Source of the DNA: Mesorhizobium loti CJ3sym
Lineage (GTDB): Bacteria > Pseudomonadota > Alphaproteobacteria > Rhizobiales > Rhizobiaceae
DNA: 64,000 nt
Assembly (NCBI RefSeq): GCF_000472785.1
Contig: NZ_AXAL01000007.1
Location: 124,001-188,000 of the forward strand
Direction: 5' to 3'
In this document: in pieces, positions 28,069 through 37,146 of the stretch
Layout of the letters: each line of letters starts with the position of its first letter
Numbering within the stretch: position 1 is the stretch's first letter
Notes under the pieces: generated by a model
The model's input: only the letters and a program-made list of their open reading frames with translations
Databases searched by the model: none
What the model was told of the DNA's origin: nothing
Position numbers and translations under genes: made by a program

Positions 28069-28572
28069 TCAAAGATCAGCCGGTGTCAGGAACGCTTCGA
28101 GATACCCCGCTTCCTGGGTCGCTTTCGCCAGATCGTCCAGGAAACGCACGACCGCCAGGCCCGAGGTCGGGAACCCATGATTGAGCATGGCCCGCGCCGC
28201 CTCGTCGCCGTCGCCCGAGACCGCCATGGCAAGATCCTCCGTCATCGGGTTGTGGCCGATGACCAGCAGGGAACCAAGCCCGCCGTGGTCCCGGATGAGG
28301 CGGAGATAGCCAGCCGCATCTTCGCTGTAGAGTGTGTCGAAAAACAAGACCTTGCCGGTGTCGGTCTGGCCGGCCAGGCCTTCAAGAGTTTCCCTGGCGC
28401 GCTTGGCATTGGAGCACAGCGTCAGGTCCGGGACATAGCCACGCGAGCGCATGGCAGATCCCATCACCTCGGCATCGGCACGGCCGGATGCGTCGAGCGG
28501 GCGATCGAAATCTCGCATGCCGGGCAGCGCCCAGCCGGCCTTGGCGTGCCGCAACAGATAGAGCCTGCTCAC
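28069..28572 (-). CDS. SixA-type histidine phosphatase family protein
   Basis: This 167-residue protein has the RHG-type catalytic motif LRHAKA (H9) and the second histidine in VIGHNPMTEDLA, as in the SixA branch of the histidine phosphatase superfamily. SixA removes phosphate from histidine phosphotransfer domains or PTS proteins. The start is GTG at 28572, preceded by GGAGG. It lies 76 bp upstream of ycjX-ycjF on the same strand and may share their transcript. Confidence 0.87.
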   Translation of the reverse strand: MSRLYLLRHAKAGWALPGMRDFDRPLDASGRADAEVMGSAMRSRGYVPDLTLCSNAKRARETLEGLAGQTDTGKVLFFDTLYSEDAAGYLRLIRDHGGLGSLLVIGHNPMTEDLAMAVSGDGDEAARAMLNHGFPTSGLAVVRFLDDLAKATQEAGYLEAFLTPADL

Positions 28573-28816
28573 CCAACCTCCAACGCTATCGAAGCCGAAG
28601 CCACACCGCGATTAGCCACGAGAAGGGCGTTGCGCACAATGGTCGTGTTCCCCTGTGTTCCCCTGTGTTCCCCTGTGTTCCCCTGTGCAATGAATCAGGC
28701 AGGAGACGGCGTGGCAAAGGGTTGACGCCCTTTCGCCATCGAATCAGCTGCATCTCGCGCCGACGCGGGTTGCTGGGGGCGCTTTAACAATTGCGTGAGT
28801 CGGTGGCCGATTGCGC
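28573..28816. other. Intergenic region between sixA-like and dksA-like genes
   Basis: This divergent spacer has no convincing gene. It contains a 10-bp tandem repeat at 28645-28687 and leads to the dksA-like promoter at 28817-28845. Short frames here are shadows created by the repeat. Confidence 0.6.
28645..28687. repeat. 10-bp tandem repeat, four perfect copies
   Basis: GTGTTCCCCT is repeated four times without change at 28645-28684, followed by a partial fifth copy (GTG). It lies in the spacer between divergent genes. Confidence 0.95.
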
Positions 28817-28845
28817 TTGTGCAGGCGTCGGGTGGCGAATATATA
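28817..28845 (+). promoter_or_regulatory. Candidate sigma-70 promoter of the dksA-like gene
   Basis: TTGTGC (28817-28822), a 17-bp spacer and TATATA (28840-28845) lie 33 bp before the start codon, giving a short leader of about 27 bases. Confidence 0.6.
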
Positions 28846-28878
28846 GGCCCGAAATTTGGGGCAGTTTGGGTGAGTCGA

Positions 28879-29295
28879 ATGAACGACATCGTTACCGCCG
28901 ATTACGTACCCTCCGAAGACGAGCCGTTCATGAACGAACGGCAGAAATCCTACTTCCGCCTGAAGCTCGTCACTTGGAAAAACGACATATTGCGCGAAGC
29001 GCGCGAAACTCTCGAAATCCTGCAGCAGGAAAACGCCAACCACCCCGATCTTGCCGACCGTGCTTCTTCGGAAACCGACCGCGCCATTGAACTCAGGGCC
29101 CGCGACCGTCAGCGAAAGCTCATTTCAAAGATCGATTCGGCGCTGCAGCGCATCGATGAAGGCACTTACGGCTATTGCGAGGAAACCGGTGAGCCGATCG
29201 CATTGAAGCGGCTCGATGCGCGCCCGATCGCCACCTTGTCGATCGAAGCGCAGGAACGCCACGAGCGCCGCGAAAAAGTCTATCGCGACGACTGA
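28879..29295 (+). CDS. dksA: DksA/TraR-family RNA polymerase-binding regulator lacking most zinc cysteines
   Basis: This 138-residue protein has the DksA layout: N-terminal coiled coil (SYFRLKLVTWKNDILREARETLEIL), the acidic tip area with DRAIELRARDRQRKLI, and the C-terminal globular part GTYGYCEETGEPIALKRLDARP. DksA enters the RNA polymerase secondary channel and works with ppGpp in the stringent response. Of the four zinc cysteines in E. coli DksA only C100 remains; the others are T103, S121 and A124. ATG 28879 was chosen since the promoter TATATA is only 34 bp upstream. A terminator follows. Confidence 0.9.
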   Translation: MNDIVTADYVPSEDEPFMNERQKSYFRLKLVTWKNDILREARETLEILQQENANHPDLADRASSETDRAIELRARDRQRKLISKIDSALQRIDEGTYGYCEETGEPIALKRLDARPIATLSIEAQERHERREKVYRDD

Positions 29296-29320
29296 GCGCA
29301 CAACGAAGTTGATACTAAGA

Positions 29321-29345
29321 ATGGCCGGGTTTCCCGGCCATTTTT
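29321..29345 (+). terminator. Rho-independent terminator of the dksA-like gene
   Basis: ATGGCCGGG-TTT-CCCGGCCAT forms a perfect 9-bp stem with a run of five T residues. It lies 26 bp after the stop codon. Confidence 0.93.
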
Positions 29346-29430
29346 GTTGGTGAGTGATCCACCGCAGTAGCGAGACGTACTCGAAACCTTGGCAGGTCTC
29401 GCCGGCTGTCCGGGCGGGTTCAGGCGCCAA

Positions 29431-30186
29431 TCATCTCTTCTGGCTTGAAAGTTCGCCGAGCAGCCTGGTCATTTCATCGTCGAGCGACGGCGGCGCCTTG
29501 GCGACCGGTTTGCCCACCGGGCCACCGGAGCGGGGTTGGTCGAGCGAAATTTCGAGGTCCTTCATCAGCGTATCATCGATGCTGTCCTGCCTCGGCGGCG
29601 GCGGCGCGTGCCTGACGGCATTGGCGTTGGCGGAGCCATAGGCAGGCAGCGGCGTGACATTGGTCGACTGATAGGTCTGCGCCACCGGTTTTGGTGCGGG
29701 CACCGGGGCCGGCGGTGGCGCTGCCGGGCGCGGGCGGGCAGGCGGCGTTGCCGCCGTCACCGGCTGCGGCAGCGGTGCGGGTCGTGCCGGAGCGGGAGCC
29801 GGCTGAGGCGGCCGGGGTTTGGCCGCCGGGGCAGCGGTGGCCTGGACAGGCTGCAGGCCGCCATCTCCGGTCAGCGCCGGACGGCGCGGCGCGGCAAGAC
29901 GTATGTCGCGCTCGACGACGACGTCGGTCGGGCCGCCGATCAGGAGCAGATGTTCGATGTCGTCGCGGCGCACCAACACCAGCCGGCGATGACTATCGAC
30001 AGCAGTGGCGTCCATGACGGCGAGCCGCGTCTTGCGGTTCCGGCCACCGGCGACAAACGTGCCGAAGGTCAGGTTGCGCACGAGCCTGATGATGACGAGC
30101 ACGATGACCAGCAGGATCAGCGCCGCGAAGGTCCACAGGAGTGCTGCCGCATAACCAGGGCCCGCCACGCTATCCAGCCACTGCAT
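29431..30186 (-). CDS. FliO-like membrane protein with Pro/Ala-rich cytoplasmic region
   Basis: This 251-residue protein has one membrane helix near residues 13-34 (AAALLWTFAALILLVIVLVIIRLV), then a FliO-type domain (RLAVMDATAVDSHRRLVLVRRDDIEHLLLIGG) and about 150 residues very rich in Pro and Ala. FliO assists assembly of the flagellar export gate; in many rhizobia a FliO-like gene sits beside dksA and cckA, away from flagellar clusters, so a flagellar role is not assured. ATG 30186 follows AGGGGAAACCA. It is convergent with the dksA-like gene. Confidence 0.75.
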   Translation of the reverse strand: MQWLDSVAGPGYAAALLWTFAALILLVIVLVIIRLVRNLTFGTFVAGGRNRKTRLAVMDATAVDSHRRLVLVRRDDIEHLLLIGGPTDVVVERDIRLAAPRRPALTGDGGLQPVQATAAPAAKPRPPQPAPAPARPAPLPQPVTAATPPARPRPAAPPPAPVPAPKPVAQTYQSTNVTPLPAYGSANANAVRHAPPPPRQDSIDDTLMKDLEISLDQPRSGGPVGKPVAKAPPSLDDEMTRLLGELSSQKR

Positions 30187-30365
30187 TGGTTTCCCCTGAT
30201 CGGTTTTGGAAAGTGAGGCGACACTAGACCGTTGGGACTGGCTACCGCAAGTTGCCTTCACGCATCGTGAACAGCTTGAAACACCGGCAAGGCTGGCCGG
30301 CATCATTTTTATCCGACATTTGCCGCCCGGGCCTTTTCGGGACCAGGAGAATGTGATTCAACCGG
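30187..30365. other. Spacer between fliO-like and cckA genes
   Basis: This 327-bp divergent spacer shows no gene. Its cckA-proximal half is the palindromic element at 30366-30472; in the first half I see nothing beyond weak A/T-rich tracts. Confidence 0.5.
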
Positions 30366-30472
30366 CTAAAGCGCGTCGCGCTGAAGCCGATTCATGCGAC
30401 GCGCTCTAGGTCCCTGTTTTCATGCATGTCGTTTTCCCAAAATCGAAGTCATTTTTGGGCGACATGCATTAG
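30366..30472. repeat. Two-hairpin palindromic intergenic element upstream of cckA
   Basis: The first arm pair is AGCGCGTCGC / GCGACGCGCT (with flanking CTA/TAG). The second is ATGCATGTCG with CCCAAAA / TTTTGGG with CGACATGCAT. I recall very similar two-hairpin elements scattered in Mesorhizobium intergenic regions. It ends about 42 bp before the cckA start, so it may sit in the promoter or leader of cckA. Confidence 0.75.
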
Positions 30473-30513
30473 GGGCGGGTGTCGGAACATCGGACTTCAC
30501 GAGCAGGGGGCAT

Positions 30514-33088
<2,575 letters not shown>

Positions 33089-33090
<2 letters not shown>

Positions 33091-33126
33091 AGCAGTTCAC
33101 CGTTTCACGGAAACGGCGGATGCTCT
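33089..33126. repeat. Short inverted repeat at the cckA stop codon
   Basis: Outer arms AGAGCA / TGCTCT and inner arms CCGTTTC (33100-33106) / GAAACGG (33110-33116) form a nested hairpin. It overlaps the cckA TAG and lies between convergent genes. The same core (CACCGTTTCACGGAAACGG) is common in rhizobial intergenic DNA. It lacks a T-run. Confidence 0.65.
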
Positions 33127-33134
33127 CCAGACAA

Positions 33135-33440
33135 TCAGGCGGCCCGCCGCTTCGGCACCATCTGCTCGTCCATGTCTGGCCGGTGGCCGCGCAGGTAGAG
33201 CGCGCAGGTGGTGCGCAGCATCGATGCGAAGTTCGGAATGGCGCCATTGATCTCGATCGCTTCGTCGTAGAGCTTCGAAATGAACTTGGGCGTGGTCAAA
33301 CCCTGGCTGTCCGCGATCTCGTCGAGCAGCGCCCAGAACGTGGCTTCGAGCTGGATGCTGGTCGAGTGCCCGTCGATACGGATCGACCGGTTGATCTGAC
33401 GATAGCCTTCGGGATCCTGGCCCGCAAATACCCTGCACAT
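33135..33440 (-). CDS. Ribbon-helix-helix domain protein (RHH_4 type)
   Basis: This 101-residue protein matches the RHH_4 family (PF13467-like): RSIRIDGHSTSIQLEATFWALLDEIADSQGLTTPKFISKLYDEA, a beta strand followed by two helices as in Arc/MetJ-type DNA-binding proteins. It is expected to bind DNA as a dimer, but its targets are unknown. ATG 33440 (MCRVFAGQDPEGY) gives the conserved N-terminus; longer frames upstream are not supported. It is convergent with cckA. Confidence 0.83.
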   Translation of the reverse strand: MCRVFAGQDPEGYRQINRSIRIDGHSTSIQLEATFWALLDEIADSQGLTTPKFISKLYDEAIEINGAIPNFASMLRTTCALYLRGHRPDMDEQMVPKRRAA

Positions 33441-33672
33441 CCGACAAACCTCCCATGCTCGTTGGTCTTGGGTGGATGGACCGCATTGCATTCGCTGCAG
33501 CGCAAACCATCCCCGGTATCACCTTCCGGCAAAAAAGCCGTGACGGCAATCGGACTTTCGTCCGTATCGCATTTCGCGGAATAATTCACGCTTTTGGGCG
33601 TGGTAACCGGCTGCCACCATCTTTTCCGCGTGCCGCTCATAATCGGTTCCACACATCACTGCGGAGACTGAT

Positions 33673-34068
33673 TTGGCGAAGGCGATTCATTCCATGATCC
33701 GGGTTCTCGAGGAGGCCCGATCCGTTGATTTTTACAGAAACGCTTTTGGGCTCGATATCGCCGACAGGCTGGACTTCGAGACCTTCACACTCATCTATCT
33801 CAGCAACGCCGAGACAGGGTTCGAACTTGAACTGACCGTGAACAAGGGCCGGAGCGAGCCTTACGGACTTGGCGACGGTTACGGCCATCTCGCGGTCTCG
33901 GTCGCCGACCTCGACACTGAACACGACCGTATCGGTGCGCTCGGCCTCAACCCGAAGAAGATCGTCGAGTTCAACCGTGACGGTACGCTCATCGCCCGCT
34001 TTTTCTTCATCGAGGACCCCGACGGCTACAAGATCGAGGTCCTGCAGCGTGGAGGACGCTTCCAATAG
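33673..34068 (+). CDS. Glyoxalase I-like (VOC family) metalloenzyme
   Basis: This 131-residue protein of the vicinal-oxygen-chelate fold resembles lactoylglutathione lyase. Likely metal ligands are H6, E51 or E53, H72 (GYGHLAVSV) and E122 (GYKIEVLQRGGR), at spacing like GloA of E. coli. GloA detoxifies methylglyoxal with glutathione. The start is TTG at 33673 with GGAGACTGAT just before it; no ATG lies before the metal-binding H6. It is followed by the dehydrogenase genes, but the link is only positional. Confidence 0.8.
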   Translation: MAKAIHSMIRVLEEARSVDFYRNAFGLDIADRLDFETFTLIYLSNAETGFELELTVNKGRSEPYGLGDGYGHLAVSVADLDTEHDRIGALGLNPKKIVEFNRDGTLIARFFFIEDPDGYKIEVLQRGGRFQ

Positions 34069-34151
34069 GGGGATTATTCGGCCGTGCCCATCGGCGCGGA
34101 CGCCAGCAACGGCACTCCTAGGGGTGCAAATAGCAAGCAGGGAGGAAACAA

Positions 34152-34682
34152 ATGGTCACGATCTATGACGGGAAGCCTGGACTTTCGCGTCGTGAACTTC
34201 TCAAGCGCGGTAGCATCGGTGCGCTGCTCGTCATCTCCGGCAGCGCCGTCATCAACCCGGAACAGGCCTGGGGGCTGGAAACCTCAACGCTGAAGCCCGA
34301 GACGATGGCGACGCTGATCCAGGTGGCGCGCGATATCTACCCGCACGACCAGGTGCCGGACAAATATTACGCCATCGCTGTCAAAGGTCATGACGAGACA
34401 GCCGCCAAGGATCCGGCCCACAAGGAGCTGATCGAGAAGGGAATTGCCGAACTCGACAAGAAGGCCGGCAAGGGTGGTTATCGCGGGCTCGGCTGGGAGG
34501 AGCAGCGTGTGGCGCTGCTCACCGAGATAGAGAAGACGCCCTTCTTCCAGACGGTTCGTGGCGGCCTGGTGGTGAGCCTCTACAACCAGCAGGAGGTGTG
34601 GCCGATCTTCGGCTACGAGGGCGAGTCCTACTCCAAGGGTGGCTATATCGCGCGCGGTTTCAGCGACATCGAGTGGCTCTGA
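34152..34682 (+). CDS. Tat-exported small subunit of a GMC-type dehydrogenase (gluconate 2-dehydrogenase subunit 3 family)
   Basis: This 176-residue protein starts with a twin-arginine signal (LSRRELLKRGSIGALLVISGS). The rest fits the gluconate 2-dehydrogenase subunit 3 family, the gamma subunit of membrane FAD dehydrogenases, which carries the signal-less large subunit through the Tat system. ATG 34152 has GGAGG six bases upstream. The large subunit gene follows 49 bp later and itself lacks an export signal, which fits hitch-hiker export to the periplasm. Confidence 0.85.
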   Translation: MVTIYDGKPGLSRRELLKRGSIGALLVISGSAVINPEQAWGLETSTLKPETMATLIQVARDIYPHDQVPDKYYAIAVKGHDETAAKDPAHKELIEKGIAELDKKAGKGGYRGLGWEEQRVALLTEIEKTPFFQTVRGGLVVSLYNQQEVWPIFGYEGESYSKGGYIARGFSDIEWL

Positions 34683-34731
34683 GCCTCGATCGTTCCAGTA
34701 ACCCGCAAACAGGAATTCATGGGAGGAAACC

Positions 34732-36303
34732 ATGGCAGCTTCATTTGATCTGAAAAACGATGGTGTGGTCGTCATCATCGGCTCGGGCGCCGGCGGTGGC
34801 ACGCTCGGCAACGAACTGGCGCAGAAAGGCGTCGACGTCGTTATCCTCGAGGCCGGCGCGCGCCACGAATATGAAGACTTCATCAACGATGAGTGGGGTT
34901 CGTTCGCCCAGCTGGCGTGGACGGACAAGCGCACGACGTCCGGCGACTGGCGCGTGGCCAAGGATTTCCCGAACCTGCCGGCCTGGATCGTCAAATCGGT
35001 CGGCGGTTCGACCACGCACTGGGCGGGCGCCTCGCTGCGCTTCCAGGAGCATGAGTTCAAGACAGCGTCGACCTATGGCAAGCTGGAAGGCGCGAACCTT
35101 TTGGACTGGCCGGTCACGCTGGCCGAAATGGAGCCGTACTACGCCAAGGCGGAAGCCAAGATGGGTGTGACCGGAACCAATGGCTGGCCGCGATTGCCGG
35201 GCAACAACAACTTCAAAGTGCTGAAGGCCGGCGCCGACAAGCTCGGCTACAAGGAATGCCACACCGGCAACATGGCGATCAATTCGGTCGAGCGCGACGA
35301 CCGCAACTCCTGCCAGCAGACAGGCTTCTGCTTCCAGGGCTGCAAATGGGGCGCCAAATGGTCGACGCTCTACACCGAAATCCCCAAGGGTGAAGCGACA
35401 GGCCATCTCGAAGTCCGGCCGAACTCTATGGTGATCAAGATCAACCATGATGCCTCAGGCAAGGTGACCGGTGTCGTCTACGCCGACAAGGACGGCAAGC
35501 TGCAAGAGCAGAAAGCCCGCATCGTTGCCGTTGCCGGCAATTCCATCGAGAGCCCGCGCCTGCTGCTGAATTCGCAGTCGGCCAAGTTCCCGCACGGCCT
35601 CGCCAATTCGTCGGGGCAGGTGGGCAAGAACTACATGCGCCACACCACCGGCTCGGTCTATGCCATCTTCGACAAGCCTGTGCACATGTACCGCGGCACC
35701 ACCATGGCCGGCATCATCCGCGACGAGGCGCGCCATGATCCATCGCGCGGTTTTGTCGGCGGCTACGAGTTCGAGACGCTGTCGCTCGGCCTGCCGTTCA
35801 TGGCCGCCTTCCTCAATCCAGGCGGCTGGGGACGCTCCTTCACCACGGCGCTCGACCACTACGACCACATGGCCGGCCTGTGGATCGTCGGCGAGGACAT
35901 GCCGCGCGAGGAAAACCGCATCACCTTGCACAAGGATGAGAAGGACGCGCATGGCATGCCGATTGCCGACGTGCATTTCGACGACCACCCCAACGACACG
36001 GCGATGCGCGACCATGCCTACAAGCAGGCCACGGCGCTTTACGATGCGGTTGGCGCCACACGCACCTTCCCGACGCCACCCTATCCCTCGACCCACAATC
36101 TCGGCACAAACCGAATGAGCGAGAAGGCGCAGGACGGCGTCGTCAACAAGCATGGCCAGACGCACGACATCAAGAACCTGTTCGTGTCGGACGGCAGCCA
36201 GTTCACGACTGGCGCGGCCGAAAACCCGACCCTGACCATCGTGTCTCTGGCGATCCGCCAGGCGGAGTACATCGCGTCGCAAATGTCGGCAAAGACGATC
36301 TAA
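34732..36303 (+). CDS. GMC-family FAD dehydrogenase large subunit with probable [3Fe-4S] motif
   Basis: This 523-residue oxidoreductase has the FAD-binding VVIIGSGAGGGTLGNELAQKG near residues 11-31. The GMC C-terminal domain contains THNLGTNRMSEKAQDGVVNKHG and FVSDGSQFTTGAAENPTLTI. C194-x5-C200-x3-C204 (SCQQTGFCFQGCKW) is the same spacing as the iron-sulfur cluster motif known in bacterial FAD-dependent glucose dehydrogenase. It probably oxidises a sugar, sugar acid or polyol in the periplasm; the substrate is unknown. The usual third partner, a multiheme cytochrome c gene, is absent here. The start has GGGAGG upstream and a terminator follows. Confidence 0.86.
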   Translation: MAASFDLKNDGVVVIIGSGAGGGTLGNELAQKGVDVVILEAGARHEYEDFINDEWGSFAQLAWTDKRTTSGDWRVAKDFPNLPAWIVKSVGGSTTHWAGASLRFQEHEFKTASTYGKLEGANLLDWPVTLAEMEPYYAKAEAKMGVTGTNGWPRLPGNNNFKVLKAGADKLGYKECHTGNMAINSVERDDRNSCQQTGFCFQGCKWGAKWSTLYTEIPKGEATGHLEVRPNSMVIKINHDASGKVTGVVYADKDGKLQEQKARIVAVAGNSIESPRLLLNSQSAKFPHGLANSSGQVGKNYMRHTTGSVYAIFDKPVHMYRGTTMAGIIRDEARHDPSRGFVGGYEFETLSLGLPFMAAFLNPGGWGRSFTTALDHYDHMAGLWIVGEDMPREENRITLHKDEKDAHGMPIADVHFDDHPNDTAMRDHAYKQATALYDAVGATRTFPTPPYPSTHNLGTNRMSEKAQDGVVNKHGQTHDIKNLFVSDGSQFTTGAAENPTLTIVSLAIRQAEYIASQMSAKTI

Positions 36304-36320
36304 CCACCTCCCAAACCTCC

Positions 36321-36353
36321 AGGCGGAACGCGAAAAACGCGTTCCGCCTTTTT
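36321..36353 (+). terminator. Rho-independent terminator after the GMC gene
   Basis: AGGCGGAACGCG and CGCGTTCCGCCT form a perfect 12-bp stem with a loop of five A residues, ending in TTTTT. It is 18 bp after the stop codon and closes the two-gene dehydrogenase unit. Confidence 0.95.
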
Positions 36354-36425
36354 GTTGGCAGCAGGCGCCAACCGGCTGCCCGTGCTTGCTGCCTACAGAG
36401 CCGGTGGTTGCGGCCCGACAAGCAT

Positions 36426-36833
36426 CTATTGAGCGATGCTCCGGGTGCAGGTCGAGGCGGTGAAGGCGCCGTCGGGCTGTTTCATGATGATGTCGAAGGA
36501 GGGCGGGTTCTGGCCATCCAGCGTTGCCTGGGTCATCGACAGCGCGTTGCCACCGGCGGTGTAGCCACCGAGCGGTCCGAGCCACGAGATCACGCCGTTT
36601 GCATCCATCTGATAATTGTAAGCCTGCAAGGCGGCCCCGAATGTGACTGGGCCGGTGTAGACATTTCCCTTGATGGTGATGTCGCCGAGGTTGAGGAACA
36701 TGCCGAGCAGGTAGACTTCGCAGTGATAGGTGCCGTCTGGCATTTTGCCGTCGCTGAAGTCGGCCCGTGCGGCACCGGTCGCTGCCGTCAGAAGCGCCAT
36801 GCCGATAAAGATGCGTGAAATCAGGGAAGCCAT
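36426..36833 (-). CDS. Small secreted protein of unknown function
   Basis: This 135-residue protein has a signal peptide (ISRIFIGMALLTAATGAARA, cleavage near residue 25). The mature part is a Gly/Asn/Thr-rich beta-type domain with two cysteines (YHCEVYL and TCTRSIAQ) that may pair. I do not recognise the family. It is convergent with the GMC gene and divergent from the urt operon. Confidence 0.72.
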   Translation of the reverse strand: MASLISRIFIGMALLTAATGAARADFSDGKMPDGTYHCEVYLLGMFLNLGDITIKGNVYTGPVTFGAALQAYNYQMDANGVISWLGPLGGYTAGGNALSMTQATLDGQNPPSFDIIMKQPDGAFTASTCTRSIAQ

Positions 36834-37087
36834 GACGTCGCCCGGTTGGAGGGGGAGCTTGCCCTATTTACGCGCTGTGCCGCAACATCCGCTGTTTGCG
36901 ATTTGGCTGTCGGGATCAAAATATAGGCACACGGCCAATTTGGGCGAAAATTAGGCAATTGCCTTTTTGCGCTGCGCAAATTTCCCTCAACCAATTGTTA
37001 ACCGGCTTTCTTACATTTACGCAAACTAATATAATAACCGCTTGAGAATGTTAGGATATTTTGCCTTTTAAACATCGCCCGAGCAGT
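36834..37087. other. A/T-rich regulatory region upstream of urtA
   Basis: This spacer is clearly more A/T-rich than the surroundings, especially at 36950-37080, and has no gene. It contains the palindrome TTTGCGC-T-GCGCAAA at 36966-36980 and leads to the sigma-54-type promoter at 37088. Such a region would suit binding of activators and DNA bending. Confidence 0.6.
36966..36980. promoter_or_regulatory. Palindrome upstream of urtA, candidate activator site
   Basis: TTTGCGC-T-GCGCAAA is a perfect 7-bp inverted repeat about 120 bp upstream of the sigma-54 promoter, a typical distance for an enhancer-binding protein. It is not a clear match to the NtrC consensus (GCAC...GTGC), so the factor is unknown. 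Confidence 0.4.
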
Positions 37088-37103
37088 TGGCATGGGGGTT
37101 GCA
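37088..37103 (+). promoter_or_regulatory. Sigma-54 (RpoN) promoter of the urt operon
   Basis: TGGCATG-GGGG-TTGCA keeps the invariant GG (37089-37090) and GC (37101-37102) with exactly 10 bases between them, as sigma-54 promoters require. Transcription would start near 37114, 33 bp before the urtA start. It implies nitrogen control by an NtrC-type activator. Confidence 0.8.
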
Positions 37104-37146
37104 TTGCATTGTTGCGGTGCAATCAACCAGCTTGGGAGTCTTCGGT

